Below are positions 41,501 through 49,793 of a DNA stretch of 64,000 nt, one piece after another; the stretch's first letter is position 1, and the number at the start of each line of letters is the position of its first letter. The stretch lies in the NCBI RefSeq assembly GCF_036227605.1, contig NZ_CP109487.1, positions 4,655,501 through 4,719,500 on the forward strand, read 5' to 3'. Below the pieces are notes generated by a model. That model was not told the origin of the DNA. It made no database searches and saw nothing but the letters and a program-made list of their open reading frames with translations. The position numbers and the translations under genes are program-made. Origin of the DNA: Streptomyces sp. NBC_01439. Its GTDB lineage: Bacteria; Actinomycetota; Actinomycetes; Streptomycetales; Streptomycetaceae.

Positions 41501-42906
41501 GCACCGGCGTCCGCGGCGGCCTCCGCGGACGCGGCGTCCGGCGCCGACAGCACGACGTGGGCGTTCGTACCGCCGAAGCCGAAGGCGGAGACACCCGCGC
41601 GGCGGGGAGCGCCGGGAGCCGGGTCCGGCCAGGCCACGGCTTCGCGTACGACCCGGTCGGCGATCGTTCCGGGCAGCGGCCGCTCCACGCCGATCGTCGG
41701 CGGTATGACGCCGTGCGACAGGGACAGGACGACCTTGAGGAGGCTGGACATGCCGGCCACGGTCAGCAGGTGGCCGATGTTGGCCTTGACCGACCCCAGC
41801 AGCGGGGTGCGGCCGAAGAACGCCTCGGCGCCGCCCAGTTCGGTGCTGTCGCCGAGCGGAGTGCCGGTGGCGTGGCACTCCAGGTACTGGATCGCGGACG
41901 GGTCGACGCCCGCCTCGCGGTAGGCGAGGTCGTACGCGGCCAGCTGCCCGGCCTCGTTCGGCGCGAGGAGGTGCTTGCCCGGGCCGTCGTTGGTCAGGGC
42001 GAGCCCGTCGATGACGGCGTGGATGCGGTCGCCGTCGCGCCGTGCGTCGGCGAGCCGCTTCACCGCGATCATCGCGGCCCCCTGCCCGGTGACGATGCCT
42101 CGGGAGCGGGCGTCGAAGGGCTGGCTGAAACCGTCCTGCGGATAGGCCCGCAGGTCGGAGAAGGACAGGTGGATCACGGTCGGATCGGGCGCGCAGACGC
42201 CGCCCGCGAGCATGAGATCGGCCCGCCCGGTCTCCAGATGGGCGCAGGCCAGCTTCAGCGCGTACAGCGCGGAGGAGCAGGCCGCGTCGAGGGTGAACCT
42301 CGGCCCGTCCAGGCCCAGGGCGGCCGCCACCACGCGGGCCGGCATGCCGCCCGCCCACAGGTTGTGGGCGGTGACCGCGCCGGGCGCGGCCGCGGCGGCC
42401 GCGCCGGACGCGATCGCTTCGTCGGGCACGCGCAGTCCGGCGTCCGCGAGGCCGCGGGCCACGGCGGAGTCCCAGAGTTCACCGGCGAACCGGCCGGAGG
42501 CCGGGGTGGGGAACGGGTAGTTCCCGAACACCACCCCGGTCCTCCGCCCTGGCCGGCCGCCCGCGGTCGGGGGATGGCCCGCGTCGGCCAGTGCGTCCCC
42601 GGCCACCCGGAGCGCCCAGTGGAACGAGCGGTCCAGGCCGGCCAGGTAGTCGGGAGGGAGGAGGTAACCCTTCGGATCGAAGCCTTCGGCACCCTCGTCG
42701 TACTCGTTGAGGAAGCCGCCCCGCGTGCAGTAGATGCGGTGCCTGTCCTCCGGGTCGGTCTCCCGGACCTGCGGGGCGTGCCCGAAGATCCGATCGTCCC
42801 CGTCGGTGCGTGAGTCCACGCCGCCGATCAGGTTGCGCCAGTAGTCGTCGGGTGTCCCCGCCCCCGGAAAGAGGCAGGCCAGGCCGACGATCGCGTACTT
42901 GCCCAT
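35515..42906 (-). CDS. pfaC-like: PUFA synthase PfaC-like subunit (KS-CLF-AT-DH-DH)
   Basis: This encodes 2463 residues. KS (1-430) has the catalytic Cys210 in RFTLDAACSSALYALKLA, with ECHATGTPLGDSTE and ANIGHLLTVAGM. A second KS-like domain (about 440-890) reads LTGPSFTLSSDSAVGVEALD, with no catalytic cysteine, as in a chain-length factor. An acyltransferase-like domain (about 1010-1330) has LVFPGAFNSYLGLGRAMFRA and GYSLGESS. A Pro/Ala-rich linker (about 1400-1600) leads to four hot-dog folds (about 1610-2463), that is two FabA-type dehydratase didomains, with HFPDDPVLAGSL and HFHRDPVMPGSLGVEALLQ. It makes cis or trans double bonds in a growing acyl chain. ATG 42906 follows GGAGG at long spacing. 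Confidence 0.92.
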   Translation of the reverse strand: MGKYAIVGLACLFPGAGTPDDYWRNLIGGVDSRTDGDDRIFGHAPQVRETDPEDRHRIYCTRGGFLNEYDEGAEGFDPKGYLLPPDYLAGLDRSFHWALRVAGDALADAGHPPTAGGRPGRRTGVVFGNYPFPTPASGRFAGELWDSAVARGLADAGLRVPDEAIASGAAAAAAPGAVTAHNLWAGGMPARVVAAALGLDGPRFTLDAACSSALYALKLACAHLETGRADLMLAGGVCAPDPTVIHLSFSDLRAYPQDGFSQPFDARSRGIVTGQGAAMIAVKRLADARRDGDRIHAVIDGLALTNDGPGKHLLAPNEAGQLAAYDLAYREAGVDPSAIQYLECHATGTPLGDSTELGGAEAFFGRTPLLGSVKANIGHLLTVAGMSSLLKVVLSLSHGVIPPTIGVERPLPGTIADRVVREAVAWPDPAPGAPRRAGVSAFGFGGTNAHVVLSAPDAASAEAAADAGAEAVEPPPLAVIGMGAHFGSFATLDEFERAGYEGLGAVRDLPEQRWRGFETVENGPLDRGGLGGDAAPRAAYIEDFEVDTTSYRIPPKDLDHFNQQQLLMMRVAEEALRDAGYERKRPGGGGAAGSGPRRIGVVIGMEMEPSAHGHGSRYELGRKLTEWCAAAGVQPSPEQLADLTRAARDGVHDSIEPNEVLSYIGNIMASRVSSLWNLTGPSFTLSSDSAVGVEALDVARLLLLDPTIEAVLVGAVDLAAGPENTLARELLEPGAVRDGLKILGEGAGAVVVTRPDSVPQGLRVYATVESIAVHHAPDVTPGVRAELVERAAEDALAAAGLGPSDVELVEAAGGARAAEIDGLARVWTAGRAGGELHTALSSVRSAVGDTGCASGLAGLIRAVLCLHHGYFPVASDGIAADGTDGSAFFLAADSRPWLRAHRDGRRAASVSVIGTAGSHAHLVLTGRQVRGEITEADWTRSGGGVVVPVAADDFDGLLRRLGELRSAVAADGAGTEDWSAEFTDRPAKLKAVLVADDPAGLVRQIDQALKDLPGVWESGGEWSSPSGSCFTARPLGPEAKVTLVFPGAFNSYLGLGRAMFRAFPGLLPRFEAQAELPAELLRSAALYPRSRGPLGRRELMRLDGELVEDIPLMLAAGTSYALLSTDLVREVLGVPVHGAFGYSLGESSMLFATGGWVKSARGDEKISASPLFGDMLRGPKRTVRELWGLGDGVPDAEVWATHVLLAPAEDVRAALRRYDRVFLTHVNTPQETVVAGDPRQCRDLIAELECRSARSPANHVMHCPVVDGVLTELADLNRYPTGDVGDLVLYSSRHYEPVTDFDADAVAENIAVTLRETVDFPRLVRRAYDDGYRCFIEVGPSSTCSRWIHETLAGEPHLSVSVDRRGARGASDIARLAARLAAHGIPVDLGAFAPLPHGRTRPSPGLRRFPTGGAPVPPLVTAAAAPTVEVLPNAPARPAGPVTPPAPLFVAPAVLQPVASAASLPVAPAVLQSVAPAAPLTGSGVSNAGPAAPPRTAPITPAAPVVSATPAALPARPTAPVAVLVGGVNADPVPAQGPETTTEWDTAMPTQPSAQPPAPALALEREPITMIPAAGAVAPPDGPPAITPDTPPRTAVSGAPLPVPPVAKSPARASDETTAVLVRGLRSEMLEAHGEVLAAQRELRDELVALLTTGDHPTPRPPKPEGVVWDEHDLLEFATGKIGNVFGPRFAEIDGYRRRVRLPAPPYHFATRVTALEAEPGEFKPSFIRTEYDVPVDAWYAVDGQVPPAVTIEAGQCDLLLISYLGADFTNRGDRVYRLLDSSLSFVGDLPRVGQTLRYDIWIDQFVQQGDTLLFFFHYDCYADGELILKLNNACAGFFTDEELESSLGILQAKVRPPVGDGTFSGSSAFKPLARTDRTALGAVDLAQLAEGRIAEVFGPGHRQPAGCNTSLRLPSERLRMADEVTVLDRKGGPAGLGRIEAVKHLVPDGWYFTSHFPDDPVLAGSLVAEGAVQLLEVYALSLGLHLSFPDARFQPVPGLSTEVKVRGQITPDTEKIEYRVDITSLTLVPRPAITADVVVLRDGKASISVTGLGIRLVEKPGTPFRPETGGKVPHFLGRLSPATGQPALLSEFHMAHAAKGDLATAMGPEFEIYANSRAPYIPNGDFLFVDRVMALEGTRGVLKRGAVMVTEYDSPDDAWYYDHNGHPHMPNCVYMESSLQAAILLGYYLGATLPFPDEQFSIRNLDGRATLVKDVDLRGKTIQHRSTLLSSDQMPGSILQNYSYELSADGEVFYTGESLFGYFSAKALENQVGLDKGKHVAPWLDRHAPRPADVRRVDVAAYRAAEASRPVPRLGAGHLDLVEWVDVVPTGGDHGRGYLRGHRSIRPDDWYFSCHFHRDPVMPGSLGVEALLQGLQVYAVETGLTDGLVNPRFALLSGAETTWSYRGQILRDDPDMEFDVHIKEVRREPGRIQLLGDASVWKSTLRIYQLGGIGIEIHHDQV

Positions 42907-43046
42907 GGTTGGGTCAGCCTCCGGGTGTCCGAATGGATCGGTTCGGGAGTCGGGGGTTCGGTGGTCGGTTGTCCGTCCGGGCCGGGCCCGGACCGGGCCT
43001 GACCCGGACCGGGCCCGGGGAAGGGCCGGGTCCGGTCCGGCGGACG

Positions 43047-46000
43047 TCAGACCGAGACGGTCGCGGTGCCGGTCCGCTCGACGGTCGGCCCGAACTTGCC
43101 TTCCAGCTGCGGGTCTTCCACGACCGTGACCCCGTCCAGCACCTGGAGCACGCGGCCTTCGCGGTCGAGCGCGGTGATCGAGCAGCTGATGCCGCTCGGG
43201 CCGGCCGACACGTTCTCCACCGCGATCAGGAAGTCCTGGTCGACGGGAAGCTCCGCGTAGAAGCGGGCCCTGGTGACCTCCATCGGCAGGCAGGCCCGGT
43301 TGCGGAACCGCCGGACCCACACGAGCGCGGACTGGAGCAGCAGATCGGCCAGTACGGGGCTGAGGAACCGCCCGTGGTACGCGCCGCGCGCCGGCCGCCC
43401 GTCACCGAGCCGCGCGCCGAGCAGCAGCAGCCGTTCCTCCGCGACCAGCACGGAGCGGAGCCCGCGCAGCGCGGGTCCGTGGAAGAGCGTGCCGTCCAGG
43501 TAGAGCGGGCCCGCATCGGTGCGGGTCGCCTCTCGGGCGGCACGGGCGAGGTCCGTACGGTCCGCCGGAGCGGTGAGCTCGTCGGTGGCGAGGCCCGCCC
43601 CGTACGACGGCCTGCTCTGACCGGCATCGTCCACGGCCGAGGCCAGCACCTCGACCGACTGGGGGCGGGCCGCCGGTCCGGGCTCCATGAACAGCCTCAG
43701 CCGTGAGGCGGTCGGGCCCTCGCCCTCGGCAGCGTCCATCACCAGGCCCTTAAAGACCTTGAACGCGGTCACCTCGGTCACCGGCTTGCCGGTCACCCGC
43801 TCCGCCGCGTTGACGAGCGCACCCAGCGCGGCGGTGGCGGGCAGCACCCGCTTGCCGCCGATCGCGTGGTCGGCGAGCACCGGATCGGCGTCGATGTCCG
43901 CGAGCGTGCGGTCGACGAGCAGGGACGCCGGGGCGGACGCGTCGGCCGCGGGGGGCGCGGAGAGCGGTGTCAGCGGGCCGGCGACGATGACCGTGTCCTG
44001 CCCGCGGGCCGCGGTGAACTGCTCGGCGAACATGCCCGCACCGGTCGCCACCGGCACCAGCACCACACCGCGCGAGGCGAACATCCTGCGCAGGTCGTCG
44101 GTGACCATCCCGCCGTCCCACGCACCCCAGTTGACGGAGGTCACGCGAGCCGAGGGAAGCTCGTGCTTGAGGCGCACCGCCATCCGGTTGAGGGCCTCGT
44201 TCGCCACCGCGTAGTCCGACTGGCCGCGGTTGCCGAAGAATCCGGCGACCGAGGAGAAGAACACCAGGTGGCGCAGGGCGGCCGTACCGCGGAGCGCGTC
44301 CAGTACGTGGCCCAGGCCGACGATCTTCGTACCGAGGACCCGGTGGATCTCCTCCGACGTCTTGTCGGCGATCAGCCGGTCGGCCAGGACGCCCGCGCCG
44401 TGCACGACACCGGTGACGCGCGCGGCGTACGGGGCGAGGGCGGTCCGGACGGCGGCCGCGTCGGTGATGTCGACCACGACGTACTCGACGGTGGCGCCGG
44501 TCGCCCGCAGCCGGTCGAGGTTGGCCCGCACGTCACGGCTGCCGGTCACCTCGCGGTAGACCGCCTCGACCCCGCGCGGGGTGGGCTTCTCCCCCGCGGC
44601 GACGATCCGCTTGACGATGACGCCCTTGAGCGCCGCCCCTTCGAGACCCGCCGACCACTCGGGCTCGGCGGTCACCTGGCTGCGGCCGAGCAGCAGCAGA
44701 CCCGCGGGACGGGCCTCCACCAGCGCCTGCAGGCAGTCCGCGGTGATCCCGCGGGCGCCACCGGTGACGACGAGCAGGTCCTGTACACCGATCTCCGGGA
44801 CGGCTGCCACGTGGGCGGCGGGCGGCTCGGCGGACGGGACGACGGTACGCCGTCCTTCCGCGTCGTGGCCCACGTCGGCGGTGTCGACGGACACGTCGTG
44901 GATCTCGTCCAGGAAGCGCGTCGCGACGGTGCGGTCGTCCAGGCCGGGGGCGAAGTCGACGGTACGGGTGAAGAGCGCCGGTACCTCGATCGCCAGCGTC
45001 TTGACCAGTCCGCTCACGCCGCCCAGCAGGGCCGATCCGGCGCCGCTGCCGCGGTAGCCGTTCGCACCGTCCAGCTGGGTCACCGCGACGAACGCGGCCC
45101 TGCCGCCGGCCGCGGCCGCGGCCTTCAGCGACGCCTGGGCCCGCTTGGCCACGAGCACGGTGTGCGCCAGGCGGCGGGCCGCCTCGGCCCACTCCTGACC
45201 GGCCAGGGCGGCCACCTGCACCACCAGGTCGAGCCGCTGGGCGGTGATGACCCCGGCGAGCTCGTCCTCCTCCCAGGTACGGAGGGACCGTACGGAGTCG
45301 GCTTCCACCGCGGACGCGGCGCCCGGCAGCGTGACGACCTCCACCCGCCAGCCGTCGGCCCGCAGCCCGGCGACCAGCGGACGGGTCAGCGTCGACCCGT
45401 CGTCCATGACGAGCGCGGTACGACGCTCGGGGTAGGCCCCTACGACACGGCAGGGCGCCGGCAGTTCCCGTACGGCCGCGAAGGTACGTCCCACGCCGTT
45501 CGCCCCGGGGTACGTGACGACGAGGGGAGCCTCTACGGCAGGAGCCGGAGCAGGGACTGGAGCGACCGAAGCCGACGCGCCGGAAGCCGAAGCCAAGAAC
45601 CCCGCGATGTCATCAAGGGTCCTCAGCTCACCCATCCGCTCCGGATCCACCTCACCCGACACCGGGAACCGCTCCTGCAACGCACCCATGATCTGAACAC
45701 GCTTGATCGAATCGATCCCCAGATCAGCCTCCACATCCATACCCGGCTCCAACATCTCCACCGGATAACCCGTCTTCTCCGCCACCACCTCAAGCAGCGC
45801 ACCCAACACCGCCACATCCACAGCAACCGGAGCAGAAGCCGGAACCGGAACCGGAGCCTCTTCGGCAGGAGCCGGAGCAGGGACTGGAGCGACCGAAGCC
45901 GACGCGCCGGAAGCCGAAGCCAAGAACCCCGCGATGTCATCAAGGGTCCTCAGCTCACCCATCCGCTCCGGATCCACCTCACCCGACACCGGGAACCGCT

Positions 46001-49000
46001 CCTGCAACGCACCCATGATCTGAACACGCTTGATCGAATCGATCCCCAGATCAGCCTCCACATCCATACCCGGCTCCAACATCTCCACCGGATAACCCGT
46101 CTTCTCCGCCACCACCTCAAGCAGCGCACCCAACACCGCCACATCCACACCAGCCGGAGCAGAAGCCGGAACCACCACGGCAGGGGCAGGGGCAGGGGCA
46201 GGGGCAGGGGCAGGAGCCTCTACGGCGGGAGTAGGAGCCGGAGCGACCGAAGCCGACGCGCCGGAAGCCGAAGCCAGGAACCCGGCGATGTCATCGAGGG
46301 TCCTCAGCTCACCCATCCGCTCCGGATCCACCTCACCCGACACCGGGAACCGCTCCTGCAACGCACCCATGATCTGAACACGCTTGATCGAATCGATCCC
46401 CAGATCAGCCTCCACATCCATACCCGGCTCCAACATCTCCACCGGATAACCCGTCTTCTCCGCCACCACCTCAAGCAGCGCACCCAACACCGCCACATCC
46501 ACAGCAACCGGAACCGGAGCAGGAACCGGAGCCGGAGCCGGAGCCTCTACAGCAGGAGCCGGAGCAGGAGCAGGAACCACCACGACGGGGACGGAGACCT
46601 CCGGCTCGCTCGGCGGCTGCTCTTCCCCTCTCAGCGCCTCGATCAGGAGTCGCGTCGCGCGTTCGTGCGCCGACGTGATCGACGCGCCGTGCTGCTCGAT
46701 GAGCCGCAGCGCGGCGTTCGCGTCGGGGTGGGTGCCGGAGCGAACGGACCGTTCCAGCGTGCTGACCGCCTCGCGGATCGTCTCTACGTGCGCGTCGAGG
46801 ATCTCGGCCTGCAGATCGAGCCCCTCGCGGACGACCTCGCTCAGTCCATCGGCCGAACCCTCGGCCGGGACGGCCGGGGCCACGGCCGGCTGAGCCGTCG
46901 GCGGCACCTCCCGCACCGGCTCGGCCAGCGCCTCCTGGTACGCCGAACGCCGCGCGGCCGTCACATAGTTGATGCCGCGGAGCGGAATCGCCATGCCCTT
47001 GCCCGCCGGCACCTCCGGCACCGCGGCCGTGTGGTCGTCGATGCCCGAGATCGGGAGGCCGAGGACGGCCAGTTCGATCGCGGCGCGCTTGAGCGCGATC
47101 TCGCCGTCCTTGGCGGGGCCGCCGTCGACGGCTACGGTCACGACGCCCTCGCGGCCTTCGAGGACGCGGTCCACCAGATCCGAGAGCACCCGCTTGGGGC
47201 CGAACTCGACGAAGACCCGGAAGCCGTCGGCGTACATCTCCTCGATGCGGTCGGCGAAGGCCACCGGCCGCAGCAGCTGGTCGACGAGGGTGCGTCGGCC
47301 CGCCACCGTGTCGGCGCCGTAGGACGCGCCGGGCGTGTTCGCGTACACGGGTATGCGCGGCGCGGCCAGGTCGACGCGGTCGACGGCCGCGCGGAAGGCG
47401 TCGGCGGCGTGGGCGACGAACCGGGTGTGGAAGGCCGCGGATACGGGGAGCCGCTTCGCGGGGATCGTGCCGCTCGCAGCGTCCGCGACGAGGCGGTCGA
47501 TCTCGGCGGTCGGCCCGCCGACCACGATCTGGCCGGGGGCGTTGATGTTGCAGACGGTCACGTCCCGGTAGCCGGCGACGAGGGCCTGCACCGCGCTCAG
47601 CTCACCGCGTACGGCGGCCATGGCGCCGGGGTCGTGGTCGGCGGAGGCGTTCGCGGGCGGGGCCATCGCGAGACCGCGGGCCTGGGCCAGCTCGGCGAAT
47701 CCGGCGTCGTCCAGCGCGCCCGCCGCCCACAGCGCGGTCAGCTCGCCGAAGGAGTGGCCGATCACGCCCTGGGGCGCGAAGCCGAGCTCACGGAACCAGG
47801 CGAACTGGCCGGCGGACAGCGCGCCGATCGCGGGCTGCGCGAACTCGGTGCGCCGCAGCGACTCCTCCTGCGCCTTGCGCGTCGCGTCGTCGAAGGCCGG
47901 CGGCGGGAACACGACGCGGCCGAGGGTCTCGGCGCCGGTGGCGAACCGGTTGGCCCGGTCGTACGCGGCGAGTACCGGCGGGACGGCGAGCGCCGCCTGC
48001 CGGCCCATGCCGGTGTACTGGCTGCCCTGGCCGGCGAAGACCGCGGCGGCCTTCGTCCCGGCGGGCAGCGCGGAGCGCCGGTAGGTGATCCCCTTGGGGT
48101 GCTGCCAGGCGGTGGCGCCGGACTTGGCCCGCAGCAACCCGACCGCGGTGGCGCGCAGTTCGTCGAACTCCGCGTCCGAGCGGGCCACGATGCCGATCCG
48201 GGCGTCGCCGACCGGCACCCAGCCGAGGGGGTCGGGTGCGGAGCCCTGCTCCAGGCGGCGGGCGAGGGCCTCGGGGTCGGCCGCGTGCCAGAGACCGGTG
48301 CGGGCGACGGGGCCGAGCACCTTGGCGCCGGCGGTGTCGTGCTCCTCCAGGACCATGTGGAAGTTGGTGCCGCCGAAGCCGAAGGAGGACACTGCGGCCC
48401 GGCGCTTGTCGCGGCCGGGGTCGGCGATCCAGGGGCGGGCCTCGGAGTTGACGTAGAACGGGGTCTCCGCCGGGTCGACCGCCTTGCTGGGCTTCTCGAC
48501 GTTGATGGTCGGCGGCAGGATCTTCTGGTGCAGGGCGAGCGACAGCTTGATCAGGCCGGCCGCGCCGGCGGCCGCCTTGGTGTGTCCGATCTGGGACTTG
48601 ACGCTGCCGATGGCGGCGTAGCCGCGGGCTTCCTGCCCCTCGGCGACGAACGAGCCGAGGGCAGACAGCTCGGTGTGATCGCCGACGGCGGTGCCCGTGC
48701 CGTGCGCCTCGAAGAGCTCGACGGAGCCCGGCGCGACGTCCGCGTCCTCGTAGGCCCGGCGCAGGGCGAGCTGCTGGCCCTGCGCACGCGGGGCGTAGAT
48801 GCTCTTGAAGCGGCCGTCGCTGGAGGTGCCGATGCCGCGCAGGACGGAGTAGATCCGGTCGCCGTCGCGCTCCGCGTCGGCGAGCCGCTTGAGGGCGAGC
48901 ATGCCGATGCCCTCACCGATCAGCGTCCCGTCGGCGGACTCGTCGAAGGGCCGGATGATCTGGTTCTTCGAGAACGCCGGGGTCTTGCTGAAGCACATGT

Positions 49001-49736
49001 ACATGAGGATCGTGTTCTCGGCGTCGCAGCCGCCGGTGATCATCAGGTCGGCGCGGCCCTCGATCAGCTCGCTGACCGCGAGCTTGACCGCGGCGAGGGC
49101 GCTGGCGCAGGCCGCGTCCACGGTGCAGTTGGTGCCACCGAGGTCGAAGCGGTTGGCGATGCGGCCGGCGACGACGTTGCCGAGCATGCCGGGGAAGGAG
49201 TTCTCCTCCCACGGGATGTAGGCCTTCTTGAAGCGTTCGGCGACCTCGTCCGCCGCGGCCTCGCTGAGCCCGACGCTGCGGACCACTTCCTTCAGGACGG
49301 GCGTCTGCAAGCGCGCGGAGAGCGGCTGGGTCAGCGAGTTGGCGCCGGTGACGCCGAGGATGACCCCGGTGCGCGCGGGGTCGTACCATCGGGAGCCCTC
49401 GGTGCCGGCGTCGCGCAGGACGTCGCGCGCGACGGTCAGCGAGAGCAGCTGGAGGATGTCGGTGACCTCCAGGGTGTTCGGCGGCAGGCCGAACTCCATG
49501 GGGTTGAAGGCGATCTCGGGCAGGAAGCCGCCGCGCCGGGCGTAGGTCTTGTCCTCGGCCGCAGGGTCCGGATCGTAGTAGTCGTCGAGGTTCCAGTGAC
49601 TGTCCGGAACGTCCTCGATGCAGTCGTTGCCGTCGACGATGTTGTGCCAGAACTCGCGCAGGTTGCGCGACTGGGGGAACAGGCCGGCCAACCCGACGAT
49701 GGCGATGGGGGTCTCGGCCAGACGTGAGTGGTGCAC
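43047..49736 (-). CDS. pfaA-like: PUFA synthase PfaA-like subunit (KS-AT-3xACP-KR-DH)
   Basis: This encodes 2229 residues. KS (1-450) carries Cys211 in VDAACASALAAVKL, EAHGTGTAVGDHTE and SQIGHTKAAAGAAGL. AT (about 560-880) has VFAGQGSQYTGMGRQ and IGHSFGELTALW. Three ACPs with the LGIDSIKR serine lie near residues 1114, 1232 and 1341, separated by Pro/Ala linkers. KR (about 1650-1880) has TGGARGITADCLQALV and FFSSVAGFFGNRGQSDYAVA. A C-terminal dehydratase-like hot-dog (about 1950-2229) shows DHAIGGKRVLPAT. The organisation is that of PUFA synthase PfaA. I chose GTG 49736, with GAGAGG upstream. Confidence 0.93.
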   Translation of the reverse strand: MHHSRLAETPIAIVGLAGLFPQSRNLREFWHNIVDGNDCIEDVPDSHWNLDDYYDPDPAAEDKTYARRGGFLPEIAFNPMEFGLPPNTLEVTDILQLLSLTVARDVLRDAGTEGSRWYDPARTGVILGVTGANSLTQPLSARLQTPVLKEVVRSVGLSEAAADEVAERFKKAYIPWEENSFPGMLGNVVAGRIANRFDLGGTNCTVDAACASALAAVKLAVSELIEGRADLMITGGCDAENTILMYMCFSKTPAFSKNQIIRPFDESADGTLIGEGIGMLALKRLADAERDGDRIYSVLRGIGTSSDGRFKSIYAPRAQGQQLALRRAYEDADVAPGSVELFEAHGTGTAVGDHTELSALGSFVAEGQEARGYAAIGSVKSQIGHTKAAAGAAGLIKLSLALHQKILPPTINVEKPSKAVDPAETPFYVNSEARPWIADPGRDKRRAAVSSFGFGGTNFHMVLEEHDTAGAKVLGPVARTGLWHAADPEALARRLEQGSAPDPLGWVPVGDARIGIVARSDAEFDELRATAVGLLRAKSGATAWQHPKGITYRRSALPAGTKAAAVFAGQGSQYTGMGRQAALAVPPVLAAYDRANRFATGAETLGRVVFPPPAFDDATRKAQEESLRRTEFAQPAIGALSAGQFAWFRELGFAPQGVIGHSFGELTALWAAGALDDAGFAELAQARGLAMAPPANASADHDPGAMAAVRGELSAVQALVAGYRDVTVCNINAPGQIVVGGPTAEIDRLVADAASGTIPAKRLPVSAAFHTRFVAHAADAFRAAVDRVDLAAPRIPVYANTPGASYGADTVAGRRTLVDQLLRPVAFADRIEEMYADGFRVFVEFGPKRVLSDLVDRVLEGREGVVTVAVDGGPAKDGEIALKRAAIELAVLGLPISGIDDHTAAVPEVPAGKGMAIPLRGINYVTAARRSAYQEALAEPVREVPPTAQPAVAPAVPAEGSADGLSEVVREGLDLQAEILDAHVETIREAVSTLERSVRSGTHPDANAALRLIEQHGASITSAHERATRLLIEALRGEEQPPSEPEVSVPVVVVPAPAPAPAVEAPAPAPVPAPVPVAVDVAVLGALLEVVAEKTGYPVEMLEPGMDVEADLGIDSIKRVQIMGALQERFPVSGEVDPERMGELRTLDDIAGFLASASGASASVAPAPTPAVEAPAPAPAPAPAPAVVVPASAPAGVDVAVLGALLEVVAEKTGYPVEMLEPGMDVEADLGIDSIKRVQIMGALQERFPVSGEVDPERMGELRTLDDIAGFLASASGASASVAPVPAPAPAEEAPVPVPASAPVAVDVAVLGALLEVVAEKTGYPVEMLEPGMDVEADLGIDSIKRVQIMGALQERFPVSGEVDPERMGELRTLDDIAGFLASASGASASVAPVPAPAPAVEAPLVVTYPGANGVGRTFAAVRELPAPCRVVGAYPERRTALVMDDGSTLTRPLVAGLRADGWRVEVVTLPGAASAVEADSVRSLRTWEEDELAGVITAQRLDLVVQVAALAGQEWAEAARRLAHTVLVAKRAQASLKAAAAAGGRAAFVAVTQLDGANGYRGSGAGSALLGGVSGLVKTLAIEVPALFTRTVDFAPGLDDRTVATRFLDEIHDVSVDTADVGHDAEGRRTVVPSAEPPAAHVAAVPEIGVQDLLVVTGGARGITADCLQALVEARPAGLLLLGRSQVTAEPEWSAGLEGAALKGVIVKRIVAAGEKPTPRGVEAVYREVTGSRDVRANLDRLRATGATVEYVVVDITDAAAVRTALAPYAARVTGVVHGAGVLADRLIADKTSEEIHRVLGTKIVGLGHVLDALRGTAALRHLVFFSSVAGFFGNRGQSDYAVANEALNRMAVRLKHELPSARVTSVNWGAWDGGMVTDDLRRMFASRGVVLVPVATGAGMFAEQFTAARGQDTVIVAGPLTPLSAPPAADASAPASLLVDRTLADIDADPVLADHAIGGKRVLPATAALGALVNAAERVTGKPVTEVTAFKVFKGLVMDAAEGEGPTASRLRLFMEPGPAARPQSVEVLASAVDDAGQSRPSYGAGLATDELTAPADRTDLARAAREATRTDAGPLYLDGTLFHGPALRGLRSVLVAEERLLLLGARLGDGRPARGAYHGRFLSPVLADLLLQSALVWVRRFRNRACLPMEVTRARFYAELPVDQDFLIAVENVSAGPSGISCSITALDREGRVLQVLDGVTVVEDPQLEGKFGPTVERTGTATVSV
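45541..46510. repeat. three near-identical ACP-coding repeats
   Basis: The ACP-coding segments around 45600-45840, 45925-46170 and 46290-46510 are nearly identical in DNA, not just in protein. Equivalent positions (for example the codons of LGIDSIKR, near 45700, 46027 and 46381) are 327 and 354 bp apart. This level of nucleotide identity suggests gene conversion or recent duplication. Confidence 0.92.
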
Positions 49737-49793
49737 GACGGTCCTCTCATTCAAGTGCCGCGGGTGGGCAGGGCACGGATGCACAAGGTGTGT

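Noticed and set aside
39232..42813. 1193-codon plus-strand frame opposite the PfaC-like gene
   Set aside because: Same reason: composition-driven antisense frame without domain matches, opposite clear KS, CLF and AT domains.
43866..49727. 1953-codon open frame on the plus strand opposite the PfaA-like gene
   Set aside because: It is the complement of a gene with very high third-position GC, which leaves antisense frames open. Its translation is low complexity with no domains, while the minus strand carries a complete KS-AT-ACP-KR-DH protein.
43047..49736. Enediyne or heterocyst-glycolipid type PKS
   Set aside because: Enediyne PKSE is a single protein with an integrated PPTase-type end and typical enediyne partner genes, none of which are here. 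The split PfaA/PfaC/PfaD set with tandem ACPs and FabA-type dehydratases fits PUFA synthase better.
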